A stretch of DNA of 64,000 nt from Spirosoma taeanense (lineage in GTDB: Bacteria; Bacteroidota; Bacteroidia; Cytophagales; Spirosomataceae): positions 3,038,001 to 3,102,000 of the forward strand of contig NZ_CP053435.1 of NCBI RefSeq assembly GCF_013127955.1. Direction: 5' to 3'. The notes under the pieces are model-generated. The model saw nothing but the letters and a program-made list of their open reading frames with translations, was not told the DNA's origin and ran no database searches. Of the stretch, positions 44,214 to 52,391 are shown piece after piece. How positions within the stretch are numbered: the first letter of the stretch is position 1; each line of letters opens with the position of its first letter. Position numbers and translations under genes: made by a program.

Positions 44214-44939
44214 ATGGGTATTCACATTGGCACCTCGGGCTGGAGCTACGACCACTGGCAGGGCGTTCTGTACCCCTACCCGACGCCGGTTCATGACCGG
44301 CTCGGCTACTACGTCCAGCGTTTCCGGACCGTTGAGCTCAACAGCAGTTTTTACCGCTGGCCCAAACAGGCCACCTTTGCGAGCTGGCGGCAGCGACTGC
44401 CCGAGGGGTTCCAGCTGACGGTTAAAGCCCCCCGGGGCCTGACCCACGCCAAGAAGCTGTATGCACCCGAACGCTGGATGGACCGGATCAGCGTCTGCTG
44501 GCATGAACTGCTCGACAAGCGGGCCGTGCTTCTGGTGCAGCTGGCTCCCCAGCAGGTCTGTGATTATAATCGGCTGGCTTATTTCCTGAATCAGGTTCCG
44601 CACTGGATGCGGGTGGCGGTAGAGTTCCGGCACTCCAGCTGGCATAATGAAGCGATTTTCGGCCTGCTCGAACAACATCAGGCGGCTTACTGCATCATGA
44701 GCGGAGCCCACCTCCCCTGCGTACTGCGAGCCACCGCTCCGTTTGTGTATGTACGGCTGCACGGGCCGGATACCGAGTACCTGTACGGGGGCTCTTATTC
44801 CGAAACCGATCTGCGCTGGTGGGCCGACCGAATCCGGGAGTGGGCGGGCATGGGCAAAGACGTCTATGTATATTTCAACAACGACGGTGGGGGCCACGCC
44901 GTACGAAACGCCGAGACGCTCCGGTGGCTGCTTTCCTAA
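44214..44939 (+). CDS. DUF72-family protein (YecE-like)
   Basis: 241 residues, normal for the family. Recognisable features are IHIGTSGWSYDHWQG at the N-terminus, RTVELNSSFYRWPK, a central VEFRHSSWHNE and a C-terminal KDVYVYFNNDGGGHAVRNA. DUF72 proteins form a TIM-barrel-like fold of unknown biochemical role, often suggested to have nuclease or sugar-related activity. It stands divergent from the orphan LytTR gene and is followed by a strong terminator, so it is probably monocistronic. Confidence 0.9.
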   Translation: MGIHIGTSGWSYDHWQGVLYPYPTPVHDRLGYYVQRFRTVELNSSFYRWPKQATFASWRQRLPEGFQLTVKAPRGLTHAKKLYAPERWMDRISVCWHELLDKRAVLLVQLAPQQVCDYNRLAYFLNQVPHWMRVAVEFRHSSWHNEAIFGLLEQHQAAYCIMSGAHLPCVLRATAPFVYVRLHGPDTEYLYGGSYSETDLRWWADRIREWAGMGKDVYVYFNNDGGGHAVRNAETLRWLLS

Positions 44940-44974
44940 GGTAGTAGTGGCTTACTGGTGAACTTCATCGAACT

Positions 44975-45011
44975 AGGATTCAGGCGCACCGCTCCGGTGC
45001 GCCTGAATCCT
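44975..45011 (+). terminator. 16-bp perfect hairpin after the DUF72 gene
   Basis: 44975-44990 pairs with 44996-45011 with a 5-nt loop, 36 bp past the stop. GC-rich, but no clear T-run follows. Confidence 0.75.
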
Positions 45012-45120
45012 GCTCAAGAAAGACATCATTGACTGCTACATCGAACGGCTATTGACGACCAGAGCCAGATCAACCCATTCAATGCCAGCGCGAATATCCG
45101 GCCGGTGTGCGTCGATCCGG

Positions 45121-45351
45121 AAATTTTCGCCCTTGGAAAGCCCGGAGCCAATATGGCGATCAGACCCGGTAATTTAGTAACGCCCAGAAATGGAATCAGG
45201 TAAGCAGGATACCCAATTTTCTGAACCCTTCACCAGCCAGCGGAACCGCCAGAATATCTGGAATGGCTGTGCCAAGCATGATTGCTGCAAACAGAGCAGG
45301 GAATACTCAATAGGCACCTTTTACCGTTTTTAAGGCTTCCGATTTTTGCAG
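45121..45351 (-). pseudogene. Degenerate DoxX-family membrane protein gene
   Basis: Minus-strand translation shows the DoxX core ALKTVKGAY-stop-VFPALFAAIMLGTAIPDILAV, with a TGA in place of the expected Trp at 45307-45309. A one-base deletion near 45208-45212 is needed to continue with YPAYLIPFLGVTKLPGLIAIL and PGFPRAK. The expected start codon is now CTG, and the last third of the family is missing. Three independent lesions mean a true pseudogene rather than a sequencing slip. About 30 codons of open frame after it (to TAG at 45036) belong to no recognised family. Confidence 0.75.
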
Positions 45352-46430
45352 CCTGATCCGGTAACTGGCTGAATTATAGAACTACGCTTGTGCTTCTGTC
45401 AGAAATAATACCTGCTTAAACGCTCTTTTAGAGTAGGCAAAACCGTCAATTCACGGGACCGAGTTCGGCCTTCTTTCCGCCCATGTGCAGCCATTTTAAA
45501 GAATTCATTTTAGCGATTTCGGATAACGGCTTCAGGCGGTGGATCTGATCACGCATTCTATTGGTTTTAAAGCCGGCTGGGCAGCGGACTTACCAAAAGG
45601 TTATTAATTAATCAGAAGCGTAATTTAATAGATTTTTGTAAAATGGCAACGTCCGCCATATAAGTCATTAATCAGTCAATATCAATTCAGATGAATTCAG
45701 GCTCTTTACTTCGCCGGATGGCTTTATGGTACATCGAAGCATTAAGCAGGTAATAGTAAGTCTTGCTACAGCGAATGCAGATTGGTATTTACGGGCGCTA
45801 CTGATTTTAGAAAGAATTTAAACCGGCTAATTGAGTCGGCAACAATTATCTATAAAAAAGCTGGGTACTATCGTCTGATAAAAAAGACGCATCCTCTCCC
45901 AACAGGCTAGAAAGGCTACGCAGGCGTCTGCGCTACAGAATTAGCAGCCATATTTTTTATTCTGTCCGAAATCCCAGGCGTCAATTAATGGCTATTTCAT
46001 AGGTTTCAGCGTAGTATCCACAAACAACAAATTTAGCCTCATCATATTTCCAGTTCGACTTTTGCAGACAGGTAATCATTTCCGACGAATCACGTCGCCA
46101 CAAAAATTAAAAATTCGCTCACAAAAATTTCGATAGTAATTCGTTTATATCAGAATCATACCATTAAGTCAAATTTTTAAAAAAAGGACATCCAACATCA
46201 AACAAGTCTAACCTATCAATAGATAACTAACTTATTGTCAACTAATTATAGGCACACCTTAAGCCCTCGATAAAGTATTATTAAAGTGAATATGAACCAG
46301 AAATTTCTGGACAAAACGCTGCTTTATTTATTAAGACAGGATTAGCTCTATCCTTGTTTTACAACTGTTTCAGCTTAGGGTACTGAACAGAAAATTCTAA
46401 TCTGCAACTTATATAATTTTATATTGTTAC
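45352..46430. other. Gene-poor region, AT-rich toward its right end
   Basis: No intact gene was found. The minus-strand frame from about 45560 to 45450 reads IHRLKPLSEIAKMNSLKWLH, which faintly recalls a leucine-rich repeat and may be another relic. 46297-46310 (CCAGAAATTTCTGG) is a perfect 14-bp palindrome. The right end holds the promoter of the next gene. Confidence 0.55.
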
Positions 46431-46460
46431 TTGACACAACTTAGATATTCAGTAAGTTTG
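46431..46460 (+). promoter_or_regulatory. Consensus Bacteroidetes promoter of the 46485 gene
   Basis: TTG at 46431 (within TTGACA) and exact TAnnTTTG (TAAGTTTG, 46453-46460), 19 bp apart. The start codon follows 24 bp later, giving a short leader of roughly 18 nt. Confidence 0.8.
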
Positions 46461-46484
46461 TACCGTATTTTCACATAAAAGACT

Positions 46485-46964
46485 ATGAAAGCGAAAGAAA
46501 TCCGTTTTTTCAAAATTGAGGATAACAGCGAACAGAAGCCTAAAGTACAAGCTAAACCAGCTACTATTACGGGCTATATTTCGACAGGAGGCAAAATAGT
46601 ATTTCCCGCAAAATCGGTTAAGCAATTAAATTTCGATCCGGAAACTACTCGCTTTAAGGTTGGCGTACAGCAGGGCAAGCGGAAGATAAAATCGCTTTTT
46701 CTTGTCCCAGCGGACGATCAGTCGGAAGCATTTGACCTGATAAAAGCCGCGAAAAGTTACACCATCGCTCTGGCGCTCATTCTGCAAAAAAGCGGTATTG
46801 ATTACGCCAATACTAAATATAGCTTCACGGTAAAGCCGTTTGAATATGAAGCAGGCGTAACGGGTTACGAACTGCAATTAGACGACCAGTCGCCAAAAGC
46901 GGAGTACACCGGTAAGCCAAGAGGTCGTAAGCGAAAAACAACAGAAAACGCAACGCAGGAATAA
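46485..46964 (+). CDS. Unknown protein with AT-hook-like basic tail
   Basis: 159 residues, no signal or membrane helix. The body reads as a small mixed alpha/beta domain (TGYISTGGKIVFPAKSVKQL, residues about 29-48; FLVPADDQSEAFDLIKAAKSY; LILQKSGIDY). The C-terminus GKPRGRKRKTTEN resembles an AT-hook. DNA or RNA binding is inferred only from that tail. It has a consensus promoter with a short leader, suggesting strong expression, and it precedes the XRE/ScfR-like regulator by 160 bp including a terminator. It stands at the edge of the gene-poor region. No named family is recognised. Confidence 0.78.
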   Translation: MKAKEIRFFKIEDNSEQKPKVQAKPATITGYISTGGKIVFPAKSVKQLNFDPETTRFKVGVQQGKRKIKSLFLVPADDQSEAFDLIKAAKSYTIALALILQKSGIDYANTKYSFTVKPFEYEAGVTGYELQLDDQSPKAEYTGKPRGRKRKTTENATQE

Positions 46965-47054
46965 GTTGCTTCATTACGTTGCGTTCTGCACAAATAAAGA
47001 GAAAACGGATTCGTGACCAGACTTGTCCGCTTGCTGAATTCCTATTCCCTTTTC

Positions 47055-47085
47055 AGCCCGCCTTCCCGGTGGGCTTTTATTTTCT
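47055..47085 (+). terminator. Intrinsic terminator after the 46485 gene
   Basis: 8-bp stem with one G-T pair (47055-47062 with 47068-47075), 5-nt loop, then a T-rich run. It separates this gene from the regulator at 47125. Confidence 0.7.
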
Positions 47086-47124
47086 TATCTTTACAGAAGC
47101 TAAGTCTTCTTACGTTAGTCCCTC

Positions 47125-48624
47125 TTGAATCTGCCCGCTGATCATATTCGCTTATTATTTGGCCTGAAACTTCGCCAGCTACGACTTGATAAAGGTCTGT
47201 CGGCCAGCGACCTGGCGCAACAGTCCGGTTTATCTGTTTCGTATATTACGGAGATTGAAAAAGGCCGCAAATACCCCAAAGCCGATAAAATTTCTGCGCT
47301 GGCCAATGCCATGCAGGTCGACTATGATACACTGGTTTCGCTGAAGCTGAGCAAAAAACTGGAGCCAATTTCAGACCTGCTGCGCTCCAAGTTCCTGACC
47401 GAAATTCCGCTGGAGCTGTTCGGCATCGACCCTTCCGATCTGCTCGAACTGCTGGCCGAAGCGCCAGCCAAAGTCAGCGCCATGATTCGGACTTTCATGG
47501 ACATTGCCCTGAGCTACAACATGAGCGTTGAACGGCTGTACCTGGCCATGCTTCGCTCGTATCAGGAATTGCACGATAATCATTTTCCGGATATTGAAGC
47601 CGATGCGGATCGATTCCTGAACGAGTTTGCGCCCCTGAATCAGCCCGTTACGGAAGCGCTGCTGGCCAATCTGCTCAAAACGCGATACGGCGTCCATATT
47701 GAGCAGTTTGACCCGCTTACGCAGCCCGAACTGAATTCGTTACGCTCGGTTTTCCGGCCGGAACAACGTACGCTCCATCTGAACGCCGGCCTGTCGGCAG
47801 AGCAGCGGGCGTTTATCTTGGCCCGGGAGGTAGGCTTCCACTTTATGGCGCTGAAAAACCGACCGTATACATATTCGTGGGTCGAAGCCGAGTCGTTCGA
47901 GCAAATTCTGAACAACTATAAGGCTTCGTATTTTGCCGGGGCTATTCTGATCCGGCGCGAGGTTCTAGTTACCCGGCTGACCGAGCTGTTTTCGCAGGAA
48001 ACCTGGAATAACGACGCGTTTCTGCAACTTATCGCCGACTTTGGGGCAACGCCCGAACGCTTCTTTTACCGGCTCAGTAACGTGTTGCCGAGCCATTTTG
48101 GCATTGATCAGCTGTTTTTTTATCGCTTCAACAATACGGTCGGGCAAACGACCTTTCAGCTGACCAAAGAGATGCACCTTTCGCGGCAGCAGGGACCGCG
48201 CGGTATGGTCGATGAGCATTTCTGCCGCCGGTGGGTGGCCCTGACCATTCTGCAGGAACTCCAGTCGCTGCAACTGAACAAAGCTTTCGACGGGACTCTT
48301 TGCCGGGCGCAGTTGTCGGAATATGCCGGCTCGGGGCATCAATACCTGATTGTTTCGGTAGCTCATCCCTTTCAGGCCGTTACGCAGCAGAACATGAGTG
48401 TGTCAATGTGCTTTGCGGTCAACGACGCCCTGAAGAGCAAAATGAAGTTTCTGCGAAACTGGCCCCAGAATCCGGTGTTAACCAATGTACCGCACCGGGT
48501 GGTGAATGAAGCCTGCGAACGTTGCGGCATATTTGACTGTCGCGAGCGCGTGGCCGCCCCTACTGTCCTGCAGAAGAAACGGCAGTTTCTGGCTATGAAA
48601 CAGGCCATGAACCGGCTTCAGTAA
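47125..48624 (+). CDS. XRE-family regulator with IrrE-like and ScfR-type (DUF2083) domains
   Basis: 499 residues from a TTG start at 47125, which immediately precedes the helix-turn-helix. The XRE domain (residues about 9-65) has LRQLRLDKGLSASDLAQQSG and ISALANAMQVDYDTL. The middle contains an IrrE/ImmA-like region, but the metalloprotease HExxH is replaced by REVGF, so it is not expected to cleave protein. The C-terminus has CERCGIFDCRERVAAP, the Cys-rich motif of DUF2083. Relatives (ScfR/RamB) sense acyl-CoA or short-chain fatty acids and control acetate or propionate metabolism. The nearby aconitase gene is a plausible, unproven target. Confidence 0.87.
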   Translation: MNLPADHIRLLFGLKLRQLRLDKGLSASDLAQQSGLSVSYITEIEKGRKYPKADKISALANAMQVDYDTLVSLKLSKKLEPISDLLRSKFLTEIPLELFGIDPSDLLELLAEAPAKVSAMIRTFMDIALSYNMSVERLYLAMLRSYQELHDNHFPDIEADADRFLNEFAPLNQPVTEALLANLLKTRYGVHIEQFDPLTQPELNSLRSVFRPEQRTLHLNAGLSAEQRAFILAREVGFHFMALKNRPYTYSWVEAESFEQILNNYKASYFAGAILIRREVLVTRLTELFSQETWNNDAFLQLIADFGATPERFFYRLSNVLPSHFGIDQLFFYRFNNTVGQTTFQLTKEMHLSRQQGPRGMVDEHFCRRWVALTILQELQSLQLNKAFDGTLCRAQLSEYAGSGHQYLIVSVAHPFQAVTQQNMSVSMCFAVNDALKSKMKFLRNWPQNPVLTNVPHRVVNEACERCGIFDCRERVAAPTVLQKKRQFLAMKQAMNRLQ

Positions 48625-48765
48625 TTAGATCATCGGGTGTCATTTTAAATGTGACCGATGAACAACCTTCCGGCCACAGCACCTGATTTTCCCGTCGTTT
48701 TCTGCGGATCGGTGGTCAGGTTATAGAAGGCTACCGACGACAGAACTTACCGGCTAAAAAGAAAC

Positions 48766-48793
48766 CCGGTGAGCCATGACTTTGGCTCACCGG
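48766..48793 (-). terminator. Intrinsic terminator of aconitase gene
   Basis: Perfect 11-bp stem 48766-48776 with 48783-48793. On the minus strand it is followed by a T-rich stretch (TTTCTTTTT). Confidence 0.85.
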
Positions 48794-48821
48794 ATTATTT
48801 AATCGGAGCAGTAGGGCCGCC

Positions 48822-51089
48822 TTACGCGTTCTGCTTCATCCGGATGATGTTCAGAGCCGCACCCGCTTTGAACCACTCAATCTGGCCTTCGTTGTAGGTA
48901 TGGTTCGCCAGGAACGTATCCGTGGTGCCGTCGGCATGGTTCAGGACGATTTCGAGCGGACGGCCCGGCGCAAACCCGGTCAGGCCGTTGATGTCGAACG
49001 TATCGTCTTCCAGAATCTTGTCGTAGTCGGCCGGGTTGGCAAACGTCAGCGCCAGCATCCCCTGCTTTTTCAGGTTCGTTTCGTGAATCCGGGCAAACGA
49101 CCGGACCAGAATCGCCCGAACGCCAAGGAAGCGCGGCTCCATGGCTGCGTGCTCGCGCGACGAGCCTTCGCCGTAATTCTCGTCACCTACCACCACCGAG
49201 CCAATACCAGCGGCTTTGTAGGCCCGCTGCACAGTCGGTACGGGCCCGTACTCACCGGTCAGTTGATTTTTCACGCTGTTGGTCTGCTCATTGTAATAGT
49301 TCACAGCCCCGATCAGCATGTTGTTCGAGATATTATCCAGGTGGCCCCGGTACTTCAGCCACGGACCCGCCATCGAAATATGGTCGGTCGTACACTTGCC
49401 TTTCGCTTTGATCAGCAGTTTCAGCCTTTTCAGGTCGGTACCTTCCCAGGCTGCGAACGGTGCCAGCAATTGCAGACGGTCCGACGTAGGGCTAACGATC
49501 ACCTGTACACCCGAACCATCTTCGGCCGGGGCCTGATAGCCTGCGTCCTCAACAGCGTAGCCTTTTACGGGCTGTTCGATACCTTTCGGCTCGTCGAGCT
49601 TCACCTGCTCACCGGCTTCGTTGGTCAGCGTGTCGGTCATGGGGTTGAACGTCAGGTCACCCGCAATGGCGAGAGCCGTAACGATTTCGGGCGAAGCCAC
49701 AAACGCGTGGGTGCTGGCGTTGCCGTCGTTCCGCTTGGCGAAGTTCCGGTTGAACGACGTAATGATCGAGTTCTTACGGGTCGGGTCGTCCATGTGCCGC
49801 GCCCACTGCCCAATGCAGGGACCGCAGGCGTTAGCCAGTACGACACCGCCCATGTTCTCAAACGTTTGCAGCAGACCATCGCGCTCGGCGGTAAACCGAA
49901 CCAGTTCCGAACCAGGCGTAACGGTGAACTCCGAACGTACTTTCAGATTTTTGCTCACGGCCTGTTCTGCTACCGACGCCGACCGGGTCAGGTCTTCGTA
50001 GCTGGAGTTGGTGCAGGAACCAATCAGACCTACTTCCAGCCGCTCGGGCCAGTTGTTTTCCTTGACGGCTTTGGCGAAGTTCGACAGCGGCCAGGCCAGG
50101 TCGGGGGTGAACGGACCGTTGATGTGCGGCTCCAGCTCTGACAGGTTAATTTCGATGAGCTGGTCGTAGTACGTAGCCGGATCGGCATAGACCTCGTCGT
50201 CGGAGCGCAGGTGCTGCTTGACGCCTTCGGCCGCTTCGGCGATGTCGGCGCGGTTGGTAGCCCGCAGGTAATCGGCCATTTTCTCATCGTAGGCGAAGAT
50301 CGAAGTCGTTGCCCCAATTTCAGCGCCCATGTTGCAGATCGTGCCTTTCCCGGTTGCCGACAGACTTTCGGCTCCTTCACCGAAGTATTCAACGATGCAG
50401 CCCGTTCCGCCTTTTACGGTCAGGATACCGGCCACGCGCAGGATGACGTCTTTTGCCGACGCCCAGCCGCTGAGCTTGCCGGTGAGTTTTACGCCGATCA
50501 GTTTCGGCATTTTCAACTCCCAGGCCAGACCGGCCATCACGTCGCAGGCATCGGCTCCACCCACGCCAATGGCAATCATTCCCAGACCACCCGCGTTGGG
50601 CGTGTGCGAATCGGTACCGATCATCATGCCACCGGGGAACGCGTAGTTTTCAATCACCACCTGGTGAATGATGCCCGCGCCGGGTTTCCAGAACCCAATG
50701 CCGTATTTATTCGAGATGGACGACAGGAAGTCGTACACTTCTTTGTTCTTGTTTTTAGCAACGTCCAGATCCTGATCGGCACCAACTTCAGCCTGAATCA
50801 GGTGATCGCAGTGTACCGTTGACGGGACCGCCACCTGCGGCCGACCCGCCTGCATAAACTGCAGCAGGGCCATCTGCGCGGTTGCGTCCTGCATGGCTAC
50901 GCGGTCGGGCGCAAAGTCCACGTATGCTTTTCCCCGTTCAAACGCCTGCGTAGGCGTACCCGAGAAAAGGTGGCTGTATAAAATTTTCTCCGACAGAGTC
51001 AGCGGTTTACCCACTGCCTGCCGGGCTGCTTCGACGCGTTCGCCAAGGTTGGCGTATACGCGCTGAATCATATCGACATCGAAAGCCAT
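48822..51089 (-). CDS. acn: Aconitate hydratase
   Basis: 755 residues, the mitochondrial-type length. It interconverts citrate and isocitrate in the TCA cycle using a [4Fe-4S] cluster. Cluster cysteines appear in [11 protein letters not shown] and [11 protein letters not shown]. The substrate site has [13 protein letters not shown], and the swivel domain (from about residue 590) carries [20 protein letters not shown]. The start has an upstream -7 box (CAAAATTA on the plus strand, 51172-51179) without a clear TTG at -33. Separate transcription is indicated by its own terminator. The adjacent ScfR-like regulator may sense acyl-CoA flux into the cycle. Confidence 0.96.
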   Translation of the reverse strand: MAFDVDMIQRVYANLGERVEAARQAVGKPLTLSEKILYSHLFSGTPTQAFERGKAYVDFAPDRVAMQDATAQMALLQFMQAGRPQVAVPSTVHCDHLIQAEVGADQDLDVAKNKNKEVYDFLSSISNKYGIGFWKPGAGIIHQVVIENYAFPGGMMIGTDSHTPNAGGLGMIAIGVGGADACDVMAGLAWELKMPKLIGVKLTGKLSGWASAKDVILRVAGILTVKGGTGCIVEYFGEGAESLSATGKGTICNMGAEIGATTSIFAYDEKMADYLRATNRADIAEAAEGVKQHLRSDDEVYADPATYYDQLIEINLSELEPHINGPFTPDLAWPLSNFAKAVKENNWPERLEVGLIGSCTNSSYEDLTRSASVAEQAVSKNLKVRSEFTVTPGSELVRFTAERDGLLQTFENMGGVVLANACGPCIGQWARHMDDPTRKNSIITSFNRNFAKRNDGNASTHAFVASPEIVTALAIAGDLTFNPMTDTLTNEAGEQVKLDEPKGIEQPVKGYAVEDAGYQAPAEDGSGVQVIVSPTSDRLQLLAPFAAWEGTDLKRLKLLIKAKGKCTTDHISMAGPWLKYRGHLDNISNNMLIGAVNYYNEQTNSVKNQLTGEYGPVPTVQRAYKAAGIGSVVVGDENYGEGSSREHAAMEPRFLGVRAILVRSFARIHETNLKKQGMLALTFANPADYDKILEDDTFDINGLTGFAPGRPLEIVLNHADGTTDTFLANHTYNEGQIEWFKAGAALNIIRMKQNA

Positions 51090-51171
51090 AATAAAATGAG
51101 ATAACGGTTACTGAATGAGGGTACCTAGTTGAACAACTAACAAAAATGCGGAATGGATTCCGGCTGCGCGC

Positions 51172-51179
51172 CAAAATTA
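51172..51179 (-). promoter_or_regulatory. Candidate -7 box of aconitase gene
   Basis: Minus-strand TAATTTTG matches TAnnTTTG exactly and lies 83 bp upstream of the ATG. The -33 TTG at the expected spacing is absent, so the assignment is tentative. Confidence 0.4.
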
Positions 51180-51382
51180 GAAGATTCTCGTTCGTTTTGG
51201 AAATATTCTGACCAATAGCCGTAAAGCAGCCGGACAATCGTAAACAGTGAGACCGTTTTCTCAGTTTTAACCACGACCTGACAATATGCGGTCTATTTCG
51301 CCATTTTACCTATACGAACCGCGTTAACCGTCTCCGTTGCAGTTGCTGTTTTCGGAAAATTAGCGCTTAGATTTTATGTTGT

Positions 51383-51856
51383 ATGAACAAAAAAAATACG
51401 CTCCTTTCCCTGACAACCCTGCTAGCTTTGGGGCTGTCGTTCACGGCCTGCATGACCGAGGACAACGAAAACCCAAACACCATTTCGCCGATTACCCGGC
51501 TGACGGCCACGCTCAATGGGGTCAGTGAGAAACCCACCTCAACCACGTCGCCGGCAACAGGGACGTTTGTGGGCAACCTCAACACCACAACGCGGGTGCT
51601 GAGCTATACGGTTACGTACCAGGGATTCCCGGCCAATGACCAGCCCGTAGCCGGTCACCTGCACAAGGTTACCCAGGCGAATGGCACTGGCCCGGTCGAT
51701 ATTCCATTTCCGAGCCTGACGTCACCAATTATCGCAACCACTTCGCCACTGGCTCAGTCTAAAGTCGACAGTATGCTGGCGGGTTTCTACTACGCCAACA
51801 TTCATACGCCCAGGTTTCCGGCGGGGGCCATTCGGGGCGATATTAAACGCCGGTAA
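51383..51856 (+). CDS. CHRD-domain lipoprotein
   Basis: 157 residues. The leader ends in FTAC (Cys22), so it is probably a lipoprotein. The rest is one CHRD domain: LTATLNGVSEKPTSTTSPATG, then VLSYTVTYQGF, AGHLHKVTQANGTG and NIHTPRFPAGAIRGDI. CHRD domains occur in animal chordin and in bacterial surface proteins; their bacterial role is unclear, possibly binding or scaffolding. It is transcribed divergently from aconitase with a 293-bp gap and is followed by a strong terminator. Confidence 0.87.
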   Translation: MNKKNTLLSLTTLLALGLSFTACMTEDNENPNTISPITRLTATLNGVSEKPTSTTSPATGTFVGNLNTTTRVLSYTVTYQGFPANDQPVAGHLHKVTQANGTGPVDIPFPSLTSPIIATTSPLAQSKVDSMLAGFYYANIHTPRFPAGAIRGDIKRR

Positions 51857-51875
51857 CGGACGCCATCCGGCAATC

Positions 51876-51909
51876 AGAAGCCCGGCCAGTCAGGCCGGGC
51901 TTCTTTTTT
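51876..51909 (+). terminator. Intrinsic terminator after the CHRD gene
   Basis: 12-bp perfect stem (51876-51887 with 51893-51904), 5-nt loop, then TTTTTT. Positioned 20 bp past the stop. Confidence 0.92.
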
Positions 51910-52391
51910 CCAGTACGCGAAAACTTTTCAGCGTTGCCTGGCGGCCAGACGTGTCGGCCAATCTGCTTCTATGCTCACTGGCCTGTCGGCACCAACCATG
52001 TACCTGTTTCCGGTAACGGCGTTCGTAATACCATCATACCGACCTGGTAGCTGCTGGCAGACAGGTATTAACCCAAATCGGGAATTTTATAAAGTAATAA
52101 GATGCCGCAAAACCGTAAATTTTATATTGACTAACCCAATCCCTGGCAACGGCTTAAAATCTGGAAAATTTGCTCATTTATAGACTTTTCATTCCTGATT
52201 GCCGAACGTTGCGATGTAACAAACTGTTACTTATTTATAACCAATCCACTGCTTTTACGATACGTTGCCTACCTTGTCCATTTGCACAAGTCAAGGCTTT
52301 TGCGTCTATATTTGGGCCGAACGCGTATGTATTTGCGGAGGAAAGGCAGTGGACATGCGTCCCGGAGTACTCATCAACCTGAACACCGATT
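51910..52391. other. Upstream region of topA, no gene seen
   Basis: Contains only short low-quality frames. A candidate promoter is TTTG at 52281-52284 and exact TAnnTTTG (TATATTTG) at 52307-52314, 22 bp apart, about 78 bp before the topA ATG. The rest shows no recognised structure. Confidence 0.6.
52281..52314 (+). promoter_or_regulatory. Candidate promoter of topA
   Basis: TTTG (52281-52284) and TATATTTG (52307-52314). The -7 box is exact; the spacing is slightly longer than the 19 bp seen elsewhere in this window. Confidence 0.55.

Noticed and set aside
44121..44897. 258-aa minus-strand frame opposite the DUF72 gene
   Set aside because: Antisense shadow of a gene with clear family motifs on the plus strand.
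48900..50141. 413-aa plus-strand frame opposite aconitase
   Set aside because: Antisense shadow; the minus-strand aconitase motifs are unambiguous.
51971..52183. 70-aa plus-strand frame in the gap before topA
   Set aside because: No motif, no promoter match, and weak composition; left as non-coding.
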